The translations under genes and the position numbers were made by a program. Source: JAMQPK01 sp963761975 (lineage in GTDB: Bacteria > Acidobacteriota > Vicinamibacteria > Vicinamibacterales > JAMQPK01). Taken from it: a stretch of 64,000 nt of DNA. The stretch covers positions 1-64,000 of the forward strand of contig CAVXIR010000003.1 in assembly GCA_963761975.1 (NCBI GenBank), given 5' to 3'. The notes under the pieces were generated by a model that did no database searches, had not been told where the DNA came from, and was given only the letters and a program-made list of their open reading frames with translations. Within the stretch, counting starts at the first letter, position 1; the number at the start of each line of letters is the position of its first letter. Below, in pieces: positions 49,392-57,106 of this stretch.

Positions 49392-51842
49392 TCAGCCGTC
49401 CACCCTCAATGCCGTCGCCGGATCGATCCTGAGCGCGCGTTTCAATGGCACGGCGCACGCCGCAAGTCCGACGACCAGCATGACGGCGTCCGCGGCAACG
49501 AGCAGTAGCACCTGGCGCGCGGATTCGAGGCCCACGAGCGCAGCCAGTCCACTGCCGGCGAGCATGCCCGCACCGATCTGCAGGAACGCGCGCGAGAAGA
49601 TGCCGGCCACAATGCGTCCCGGGGACGCGCCGAGGGCGGCTCGAATACCGATCTCGCGCGTTCGGCGCGCGACGGTGAACGACATCAGTGAATGGATGCC
49701 AGTCGACGAGAGGAGCAACACGATGAACGAGATCAACCAGGCCACGCCGGTCAGCGTCCAGCTGAGCCTGGCCCCACCCACATCCGCGAGCCCCTGAACG
49801 TTGGTCAGCCGGATCGTTGGGTCGACGGCGGCGGCCACCGTACGCAGGCGCGCAGCGAATGCTTCCGGATCGCGCACGCGCACGGCGAGCTGACCCGCAC
49901 GCCCTAGCAGCGGCAGGCTCGGGCGATACATGGCGGACTGCTCGTGCGGCAAGGGCGACTGCCAGCCGAAGTCCTTGACCATGCCGACGATCTCGTACCA
50001 CTCCTTGCCGATAACGCTCTCGATGTCGAGAACTTCCTCGGCCGGGCCGCTCACGAGGCGGATGCGTTGACCGATCGGGTTCCGGCCGCCAAACACATGA
50101 CGCGTAAACGATTCGTTGACGATCAGGACGCGGCCGGTTTCGAAGTCGAGTGGTTCGAAGCCGCGACCGGCAATTACCGAAGTGCCAAAGGCGGCAAAGA
50201 AGCCGCGCGACACGTGTACGAGCGTGCTCGCGCGTGTGTCAGTCGTCGGGGCGCCGGTCATGCTATCGAGCTCGACCCGATACGTGAGCTGGTCCGTCAC
50301 CGGCAGACGGTCGGCAAACGCGACCTGCTCGACACCGGGCTCCGCTCGGAGCCGCCGTTCGAGTTCGGCGATGCTCGCGCGCGCACGGGCATCGAACGCG
50401 GCCGAATCAGCCGCGTGATCTTCGCGGTCCATGCCCACGCTCGCCATGATGTATCGCTCTGCGCCGATGGCATCCGCCCGCTGCGCGAACCGGTTGGACT
50501 CAAAGGCACCCCCGGCGGCGAGCGGGAGGAATGCCACGGTGATCGCGACCTGTACGACGATCACCGTGGTCCAGAAACCGCCGAAGCGGAGTTCGGCGCC
50601 TGCTGCCTTCTCGCTGCGCAGCGATTCCTGCACGTTGATCTTCGTGATCCGGAGCGCTGGAAGAACACCGACAATCGCAGCGCCGAACAGTGTGAGCAGC
50701 GCCGCGTACAGCATGGTCGTCCACGACAGATTGTCGTTGACCCAGAACGGCATCTCATTGCCGGCCAGCAGGCTCAGCCCCCAGCGCACCGCGATCTTCG
50801 CGACGATCAGCCCGAATACCGCTGCAAGGCTGGCGAGCACCAGCGCCTCGAGGAACAGCTGCGTGACGATGCGGCCTCGGCTGGCGCCGAGGGCGTTTCG
50901 CATCACGATCTCCCACCCACGGGTGGCCGTTCGCGCGAACACGAGCGTAGCAACGTTCGTGCAGATGACGGCAAGCAGCATCAGGAAAATGCCGTTCACT
51001 AAGGTCAGGAGCCTCCCGAAAAATCCTCCCTCGCCGCCCTCGAGGATGGGCTTGCCGTAGGGAATAACTCGCGGCCTCAGGTGCTCGTGCGTCTTCGGAT
51101 AGCTGGCGGCCGAGCGTGCCCCGATTACGTCGACCTCGGCCTGCGCCTTCTCGATCGACGCGCCAGGTGCCAGGCGGCCGAAGACCGAAACGTTCGGACC
51201 AGTGCGCGGCGCGAGCGTGGATCCGTTCACGCGCAGTGGCATCCAGATACCCTGGCTTTCCGGGAAGCCGAAGCCTTCCGGCATCACCCCAACGATCGTT
51301 GCAGTAAGGGTGCCCAGCTTCACCGTTCGGCCCAACACCGCCGGATGGTTCGCGAAGCGCGTTTCCCACAGCGTGTGTCCGATGACGACCACCGCCGGTT
51401 CAGCCGGTCGCTCATCCTGTTCCGTCAGCGCGCGACCCAGCAGCGGCGCCGTCCCCATCAGCCTGAATGCGCTGGCCGTGATTTCCGCGCCCCGCACCGC
51501 CTCAATTCGCCCGTCCTCGGTGGCCAGGTTGCGCACGAAGGCGATTGCTGCGCCCATGTGGTCCACCGTTTTGAGCTGCCCGCGCCAGACCGCGAAGTCG
51601 TGCAGAGATCGCGAGTCCGGCTCAAATTCGTTCGCCTTCCAGTTGAGAATGGAAACCACACGGTCGGCATCCCGTATTGGTAGGCGCGGATTCTTAAACT
51701 TGTTGACCGCCTCGAAGTAGGCCGAGCCCAATGCGATCGCCACCGCCATCGATACCGTGCCGACCAGTGTCAGCCCCGGGTACCGGACCAGCATGCGGAG
51801 CCCGACCTTGAAGTCGAGCCAGGAGAAAGAAGGATGGGTCAT
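49392..51842 (-). CDS. MacB/FtsX-type orphan permease 2
   Basis: 816 residues from ATG 51842 (MTHPSFSWLDFKVGLRMLVRYP). Layout: helix, periplasmic PCD (VVVIGHTLWETRFANHPAVLGR), FtsX block (MLLAVICTNVATLVFARTATRGWE; NALGASRGRIVTQ), second PCD (FEPLDFETGRVLIVNESFTRHVFGG), second FtsX block (RTREIGIRAALGASPGRIVAG) and tail LKRALRIDPATALRVDG. No ATPase next to it. Upstream is the DUF4153/4173 protein in the same direction. Confidence 0.9.
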   Translation of the reverse strand: MTHPSFSWLDFKVGLRMLVRYPGLTLVGTVSMAVAIALGSAYFEAVNKFKNPRLPIRDADRVVSILNWKANEFEPDSRSLHDFAVWRGQLKTVDHMGAAIAFVRNLATEDGRIEAVRGAEITASAFRLMGTAPLLGRALTEQDERPAEPAVVVIGHTLWETRFANHPAVLGRTVKLGTLTATIVGVMPEGFGFPESQGIWMPLRVNGSTLAPRTGPNVSVFGRLAPGASIEKAQAEVDVIGARSAASYPKTHEHLRPRVIPYGKPILEGGEGGFFGRLLTLVNGIFLMLLAVICTNVATLVFARTATRGWEIVMRNALGASRGRIVTQLFLEALVLASLAAVFGLIVAKIAVRWGLSLLAGNEMPFWVNDNLSWTTMLYAALLTLFGAAIVGVLPALRITKINVQESLRSEKAAGAELRFGGFWTTVIVVQVAITVAFLPLAAGGAFESNRFAQRADAIGAERYIMASVGMDREDHAADSAAFDARARASIAELERRLRAEPGVEQVAFADRLPVTDQLTYRVELDSMTGAPTTDTRASTLVHVSRGFFAAFGTSVIAGRGFEPLDFETGRVLIVNESFTRHVFGGRNPIGQRIRLVSGPAEEVLDIESVIGKEWYEIVGMVKDFGWQSPLPHEQSAMYRPSLPLLGRAGQLAVRVRDPEAFAARLRTVAAAVDPTIRLTNVQGLADVGGARLSWTLTGVAWLISFIVLLLSSTGIHSLMSFTVARRTREIGIRAALGASPGRIVAGIFSRAFLQIGAGMLAGSGLAALVGLESARQVLLLVAADAVMLVVGLAACAVPLKRALRIDPATALRVDG

Positions 51843-51915
51843 GGTGCGGTCCCGCCTTCGCCGACGGCTTCGGCGCGGCAGGTTTTCTGGATTCCTCCGT
51901 ATCGCCGGTCACGGT

Positions 51916-53591
51916 TTACTGCCGCTCCGGGCATTTCCGATCCGGCCCGACCATCGCGCGCAGCCGCGCCTCGTGCTCGCGCACTAAGTCACTCGCCCGC
52001 CACGCCGACCAGTTCCATCTGCGGATCGACCTCTCACCGTCGGGCGGCCACCGGCGCAACAGGTGTCGCGCGAGCGGACACTGCACATCATTGGGTAGCG
52101 GGGGCATCGCGGTCAGCGCATCGATCAAAACGGGCACCGCGTCCGCGCTGAGCGATGTCGCATACGCGACGTCGAACCGGACCGACACATCCGCCGACGC
52201 CATCCGCGCCACATTCGTGCGCGCCACGATTGCGTCTGGGTTGATGACGAACAACAGCACGATCGTGGAGAGGCCGGACGCCAGCGCGCCGAACGCGAAG
52301 ATGTCGCGGCGGCCGCGCAACACGGTCGCGGCGAGCCACAGAAGCATCACGCCGATCCAGACGAGCAGCACCATCGCGTAGAACCGCGATTCGGTGAGCC
52401 CGTAGCTCGCGTGGTAGAGACGCAGCCGGTAGAGCGCGGACGCGGTGATCGCCAGTACCAGTCCGATCTGTATCCGGCGAGGGCGCGAAATACGAGCTCA
52501 TCGCGTAACTGCCGGCGCGCGAGCAGCCAGTCCGCGGCAAGCAGGACCGGCACGACCAAAAAGACCGCGACGACCAGCTCGAAGAAGCCGCGCCGCGCGT
52601 ACTCGGCATACGTCAGGTTGGGTGTCACCTGTACGAGCGTGTCGCCGCCGAACAGGTAACGGAACTGCACGAGGACGAAGAGCAGGAACAGCAGATCGAG
52701 CGCCGCTACCGCCGTCGCGACTTCCGTTATCCCGAGCGTTGGGCGTGGCGGCGCAGGGCCGAGCAGCGCATCCTCCCACAAGCCTCCGAACGGCGTCAGC
52801 TCGGTGCCACTCAGGAATCCGCGCAGGTAGCCGGTCGCGAGCCACGCGGACACTGAGAAAAAGAACAGGTGGGTTGCGATCATCTCGACGTCGATGCGCA
52901 CGACGTTCAGCACGAGGTCGGCGAACACGGCATCCGCCGACATGAACAAGGCGCCGAACACCACGACGAGCGGCGTCACGATCACGATGCCGCGTGCCAC
53001 GGCGGCCGCACGACTCCAGCGAATGCTGCTGGTGTCAGGACGCGGTACCGATCGAACCGCGTACATGAGTACGAAAGCCGCCGCGGTCCATGCGTGGAGC
53101 GCAGTGGTTCCCCACGCCCAGGCGTAGGTGGAGACACCCGCGCGACGCGCCCACGCCGCAGCGACTCGGTACGCCGCCAGCGCGAAACACAACGTCGTAC
53201 AGCCAAGCGCGAGCGGCTTCAACAGCGTCGAGTCGCGCCATGCGAGCCCGGCCGCGAACAGGACGGTAATGGCCAGCCAGGCGACTCGCTCGCGGTCCAT
53301 GTCGAGGCCAGCACGACGCTGAAGCACGTAGGCGGAAAGCGCGATTGCGGCGACCCACAACGACATGTTCAATCCGGGCGGCCCGCCAACGCGCAGCAGC
53401 GCGTCGCCGGTAACACCCAGCAGCAGGGCGGCGACGAGCAGAGGCCCTACCGAAACGGCTGGCGCACTGCCAAATGGTCGGACGCCGGTGGATTCGCCTG
53501 CGGCTCGTCCGCGGCCGATGCCTTCGCCGGCTGCTTGCGCACTCACTGTCCGACCGCTACCGGCTTGCGCGAACACCGCTTCGTCTCTCAT
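51916..53591 (-). CDS. DUF4153/DUF4173-type membrane protein (frameshifted)
   Basis: About 555 residues with a dozen hydrophobic segments (VGPLLVAALLLGVTGDALL, IVIVTPLVVVFGALFMSADAVFADLV, FFELVVAVFLVVPVLLAADWLLARR). The phrases YLFGGDTLVQVTPNLTYAEYARRGFFELV are characteristic of the family. A frame change near 52485 joins the C-terminal part (VLLVWIGVMLLWLAATVLRGRR). Function unknown; the family often lies near winged-helix regulators. Its promoter carries the same 22-bp element as the membrane gene at 56.2 kb. Confidence 0.8.
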
Positions 53592-53610
53592 ACGCCTCGC
53601 TCCGAATAGA

Positions 53611-53632
53611 CTTTACTATACAAAGTTCTTTG
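53611..53632. promoter_or_regulatory. Shared operator, copy 1
   Basis: CTTTACTATACAAAG followed by TTCTTTG, containing the perfect inverted repeat ACAAAG-TT-CTTTGT. Its complement-strand counterpart at 56267-56288 shares TACAAAGTTCTTTG exactly and CTTT at the left. It lies between the divergent DUF4153/4173 gene and ispH, overlapping AT-rich promoter-like sequence. Confidence 0.6.
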
Positions 53633-53648
53633 TGTAAAATCTCTTTTA

Positions 53649-54527
53649 GTGGCACGTATGCGTATCCTTCGAGCCGCCCACCTCGGCATGTGTTTCGGCG
53701 TTCGAGATGCCATCGCGCTCGCGCTCGAGCACGCGGACGCCGGCCCCCTGACGATCCTCGGTGACCTCGTCCATAACCCCACCGTCCTCGGCGTCCTCGA
53801 GGCCAAGGGCATCGCGGTCGCTCAGGACGTCGCACACGTCAAGACGCCGACCCTGATGGTGACGGCCCACGGCACGTCCGAACGGACCCTCGCGCGGACT
53901 CGAGCCCTGGGGCTGACCGTGGTCGAAGCCACGTGCCCACTCGTACAGGTCGCGCACCGCGCCGTCGCGGCCCTCGCGCGCGAGGGCTACCACGTCGTCA
54001 TCGTCGGGCAACGCGACCACGTGGAGGTGCGCGGCCTCACCGGCGATCTCGATCGATTCGACGTTGTGCTCGATGAGGCTGACGTCCTGGCGCTCGAGGA
54101 GCATCCACGGCTCGGCGTAGCCGCCCAGACGACGCAGGCGGTTCAGAAAGTGCGGCACATGGTCGATCTGATCCGACGGCGATTCCCGCAATCGGAAGTG
54201 CGCTTGGTCGACACGGTCTGTAAGCCCACGAAGGAACGGCAGTCCGCGGCGATCGAGATGGCACGCCAGGCTGACGTCGTCATCGTGGTCGGCGGCCGGT
54301 CGAGCAACAACACCCGCGAGTTGGTAAAGACCTGCGCGCGCTACTGCGCCAGCGTGCATCACGTGCAGACTGACGCAGACGTCCGGCCCGAATGGTTCGA
54401 TGGCGCGAACGTCGTGGGATTGACGGCCGGCACCTCGACGCCAGACGAGGTCATCGATCGCGTCGAGGCACGGATCCAGCAGATAGAGGCGCGAACGGAA
54501 GGAGTTGCAAATGCTTGCCAGCCGTAG
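53649..54527 (+). CDS. ispH: 4-hydroxy-3-methylbut-2-enyl diphosphate reductase
   Basis: 292 residues. Last enzyme of the MEP isoprenoid pathway, a 4Fe-4S enzyme converting HMBPP to IPP and DMAPP. The three cluster Cys are visible: GMCFGVRDA, EATCPLVQV and DTVCKPTKER. TAHGTSE and SSNNTRELV are also conserved. The start is GTG 53649 or ATG 53658. It overlaps the start of the next membrane protein by 17 bases. Some homologues of this shorter branch coexist with a second ispH elsewhere, so whether this is the sole copy is unknown. Confidence 0.93.
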   Translation: MARMRILRAAHLGMCFGVRDAIALALEHADAGPLTILGDLVHNPTVLGVLEAKGIAVAQDVAHVKTPTLMVTAHGTSERTLARTRALGLTVVEATCPLVQVAHRAVAALAREGYHVVIVGQRDHVEVRGLTGDLDRFDVVLDEADVLALEEHPRLGVAAQTTQAVQKVRHMVDLIRRRFPQSEVRLVDTVCKPTKERQSAAIEMARQADVVIVVGGRSSNNTRELVKTCARYCASVHHVQTDADVRPEWFDGANVVGLTAGTSTPDEVIDRVEARIQQIEARTEGVANACQP

Positions 54528-55212
54528 TTGCGAGCGCAGCGAGCGCTTAGCGAAGGCTGGTCACCTCTCGGAGCGCACGCGCTGGACGATCGTCATGGCC
54601 TTCGCGATCGCGATGGCCTGGGTCGAGGCCGCAAGCGTGTTCTACATCCGCGCGCTCGTCGATCGGATCGAGCCGTACCAGTCAGACCCGCTGCCGATGC
54701 ACGGAGCGCTGGGCAACGTCGAACTGTGGCGCGAGGCGGCCACGCTTGTCATGATCGCCACGCTGGGGGTACTCGCGGGGCGCACCTGGCGCCGTCGCGC
54801 CGGTTACGCGGCCCTTGCGTTCGGCGCCTGGGACATCTTTTATTACGTCTTCCTCCGCCTTATCTCGGGCTGGCCGAGGACGCTGCTGGACTGGGACATC
54901 CTGTTTCTGTTGCCGCTTCCATGGTGGGGGCCTGTGCTCGCGCCCGTCAGTATCGCGCTGGTGATGATCCTGTGGGGCACGCTCGCGACGCAGTCGGGTG
55001 ATGGTGCGACCGAAGCCCGCTGGACATGGGCGCTTGGCTGGGTCGGTATCGCCCTGGCGCTCGCGGTGTTCATGATCGACGCATGGCGTGCGTTGCCGTA
55101 CGGTCGTGAGGCAGTTCTGCGAGTGCTGCCGGACGACTTCAACTGGCCGCTGTTCTGGGTGGCCTTGCTGCTGATGGCGTCACCGGCACTGCATCAGGTT
55201 CGAAGGCTCTGA
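54511..55212 (+). CDS. Integral membrane protein of unknown function
   Basis: About 233 residues from ATG 54511 (GGAG upstream inside ispH). Six hydrophobic segments: WTIVMAFAIAMAWVEAASVF, LVMIATLGVLAG, AALAFGAWDIFYYVFL, ILFLLPLPWWGPVLAPVSIALVM, WVGIALALAVFMI and FWVALLLMASPAL. No family is recognised. Overlap with ispH shows co-translation, though a functional link is not evident. Confidence 0.75.
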   Translation: MLASRSCERSERLAKAGHLSERTRWTIVMAFAIAMAWVEAASVFYIRALVDRIEPYQSDPLPMHGALGNVELWREAATLVMIATLGVLAGRTWRRRAGYAALAFGAWDIFYYVFLRLISGWPRTLLDWDILFLLPLPWWGPVLAPVSIALVMILWGTLATQSGDGATEARWTWALGWVGIALALAVFMIDAWRALPYGREAVLRVLPDDFNWPLFWVALLLMASPALHQVRRL

Positions 55213-55237
55213 CACTTCACGCTCGACCGTCGGCACC

Positions 55238-55624
55238 CTATTTCTTCCGAGTGGCTTTGATCAGCGCGTCCATGTGGTCGAGATACTTTTCGAACGCCCG
55301 GCGCCCCGCCGCGCTCAGCCGGTATTCCGTCCGCGGGGTGCGGCCGGCAAAGGTCTTCTCGCATAGCACGTAGCCGGCGTCTTCGAGCCGACGCGCGTGC
55401 ACGCTCAGGTTCCCGTCGGTGGTGCCCGTAATGCCTTTCAGATCGATGAACGACAGCGGGTCGCTGGCCGCAAGCGCCGCCAGGATTGCCAGCCGCGTGC
55501 GGTCGTGAATGACCCGATCGAGCCGCTGCGGCCATGGCTGCGCCTGCCGCTCGCGCGAGACATAACTCGATTCCTTCGTAGCCGTGACGTTCATCGCCAC
55601 CGCACTCTTACGCCTAGCCCCCAT
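55238..55624 (-). CDS. Winged-helix transcriptional regulator (HTH_27/MarR-like)
   Basis: About 118-128 residues. The DNA-binding part is RVIHDRTRLAILAALAASDPLSFIDLKGITGTTDGNLSVHARRLEDAGYV, followed by the wing (FAGRTPRTEYRLSAAGRRAFEKYL). Starts: ATG 55624, two bases after the stop of the upstream membrane gene, or ATG 55594. Family members usually repress membrane-protein operons including their own. The shared palindromic element before the operon (56267-56288) and before the DUF4153/4173 gene is its likely site. Confidence 0.85.
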   Translation of the reverse strand: MGARRKSAVAMNVTATKESSYVSRERQAQPWPQRLDRVIHDRTRLAILAALAASDPLSFIDLKGITGTTDGNLSVHARRLEDAGYVLCEKTFAGRTPRTEYRLSAAGRRAFEKYLDHMDALIKATRKK

Positions 55625-55626
55625 AT

Positions 55627-56232
55627 CTAGCCCCCATGTCTCCTCGCGATGTACAACCCGAATGCGATCTGCAGCCCACCGAAACCCATCCCGAGCCAGA
55701 TATTGCCCCAAGCCGGTGGCGTGACCAGCGCCGCCACGCCCAGCGCCATGAACGCCAGGCCAAGTAGTCGCACGGCCGCGACGCTGAAGACGCCGCCGGC
55801 CAGCACGCCGGTGCCGTAGAGCAGAAGCCAGACGGGAGGCATCAAGGGCCAATCGTCGTGCGTCCAGACGCCCCAGGTCAGCGCCGCCCCGGCGACAAGC
55901 GGCGCGGCCAGGCTCATCGCGAAGCGGCGTCCAACGGTGCCGGCCAGCGGCGCACCGAGGCGGGCGGCCTTGCGCCACATACTGGTGACGCCGATGGCCA
56001 GGGCGACGGCCGCCGCCAGGAGCCAGACGAGAAGCGATCGTTCGGCGGAGCGTTGGTTGGCCGCGAGGACGGCGGCGGCCAGACCAACGGCGCCCATACC
56101 GGCGCCGCCCAGGCCGGGCACGGCCGTGAATGTCGAGCTGCGCTCCATCGTCCGGCGGATGAACTGGAGGTTTTCTTCAGCATGCTGGCCGAAAGAGGTT
56201 ACGGCCGCTGGATCGCCCGCCGGACGCGACAT
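55627..56232 (-). CDS. Small multi-pass membrane protein in regulator operon
   Basis: 201 residues with an N-terminal cytoplasmic part (FGQHAEENLQFIRRTMERSSTFTAVPG) and about six hydrophobic segments (MGAVGLAAAVLAA, LLVWLLAAAVALAIGV, AMSLAAPLVAGAALTWGVW and others), ending GLYIARRHGG. The leader ENLxFIRxTMERSxxFTAVPG recurs in membrane proteins encoded next to this regulator type. It overlaps or abuts the regulator, forming a two-gene operon; role unknown. Confidence 0.8.
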   Translation of the reverse strand: MSRPAGDPAAVTSFGQHAEENLQFIRRTMERSSTFTAVPGLGGAGMGAVGLAAAVLAANQRSAERSLLVWLLAAAVALAIGVTSMWRKAARLGAPLAGTVGRRFAMSLAAPLVAGAALTWGVWTHDDWPLMPPVWLLLYGTGVLAGGVFSVAAVRLLGLAFMALGVAALVTPPAWGNIWLGMGFGGLQIAFGLYIARRHGG

Positions 56233-56266
56233 ATTACCGAAGGATACCGCGCATCAGGATAGCCGT

Positions 56267-56288
56267 CAAAGAACTTTGTACGACAAAG
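56267..56288. promoter_or_regulatory. Shared operator, copy 2
   Basis: CAAAGAACTTTGTACGACAAAG, 35 bases before the membrane/regulator operon start. On the minus strand it reads CTTTGTCGTACAAAG then TTCTTTG, matching copy 1 at 18 of 22 positions. Three CTTTG/CAAAG half-sites are visible. Confidence 0.6.
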
Positions 56289-56475
56289 AATCAGCCCCGC
56301 GACGCTTACAGCGCACGTAACATCGTTCGCAGCGCGTAAACGCAGCGCCATCTTTCTGGCCAAACTCAAGGATTTGACCGCGTTCGCCGCGGCACGCCGT
56401 TTGCCACCGCTGCCGCCCGCGCGCGGCCTTCAATCGACTTGCCCGTCGACAACGCCGCACAAGGGAGCGTCCACC

Positions 56476-57045
56476 ATGAGAAAGATCGCCCTGCTGACCA
56501 CGACTGCGCTCGTGCTGATTGGGAGTACGACCGTCGTCATAACCGACAACAACTTCTCGCGGCGCTTCAGGGAGTTCCTGAGCGGCCGCGAGGAGGTCCC
56601 CCTCGTGCTGACAAACGGTCGAGGGAGCCTGACGGCCTCCATCAACGAGGAAGGCACGGAAATCGCTTATAGGCTGCAATACTCCGGCCTCGAAACGGAC
56701 GCGACCCAGGCACACATCCACGTCGGCCAGCCGCGGATCAACGGCGGCATCTCCGTCTACCTGTGCTTGAACAGCCCGCCCATTACCCCCAATCCAAACC
56801 CCCTGCCGAGAACCCCTCCGCCCTGCCCGCTGCGTGAAGGTGAAGTCGAGGGTGTGCTCTCAGCAGTGGACGTGATCGGGCAGGCGAATCAGGGCATCCT
56901 GCCGGGGGACATCGGTCGCCTGATCCACGCGATCCGCACCGGAAATACTTACGTGAATGTCCACACTACGAGGTCGCCGGGCGGCGAAATCCGCAGCCAG
57001 ATCGATCACGACCACGACCACGACGATCACGACCGCGACAGATAA
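56476..57045 (+). CDS. CHRD-domain secreted protein with His/Asp tail
   Basis: 189 residues from ATG 56476. Signal peptide MRKIALLTTTALVLIGSTTVV; CHRD domain with FLSGREEVPLVLTNGRG, IAYRLQYSGLETDATQAHIHVGQPRINGGISVYLC and NTYVNVHTTRSPGGEIRSQI. The C-terminus DHDHDHDDHDRDR is strongly acidic and His rich and could bind metal. A proline-rich loop (NPNPLPRTPPPCPL) interrupts the domain. CHRD proteins are extracellular and of unknown function in bacteria. A strong terminator follows. Confidence 0.88.
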   Translation: MRKIALLTTTALVLIGSTTVVITDNNFSRRFREFLSGREEVPLVLTNGRGSLTASINEEGTEIAYRLQYSGLETDATQAHIHVGQPRINGGISVYLCLNSPPITPNPNPLPRTPPPCPLREGEVEGVLSAVDVIGQANQGILPGDIGRLIHAIRTGNTYVNVHTTRSPGGEIRSQIDHDHDHDDHDRDR

Positions 57046-57067
57046 GGAGCCGGGCTCTCATTGTTCC

Positions 57068-57102
57068 GGCCTGCGCGCGGGAGTCGCGCGCAGGCCTTTC
57101 CT
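57068..57102 (+). terminator. Rho-independent terminator after CHRD gene
   Basis: Perfect 12-bp stem GGCCTGCGCGCG / CGCGCGCAGGCC with loop GGAGT, followed by TTTCCTT. It lies 22 bases after the CHRD stop and separates it from the convergent permease gene. Confidence 0.8.
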
Positions 57103-57106
57103 TCAG

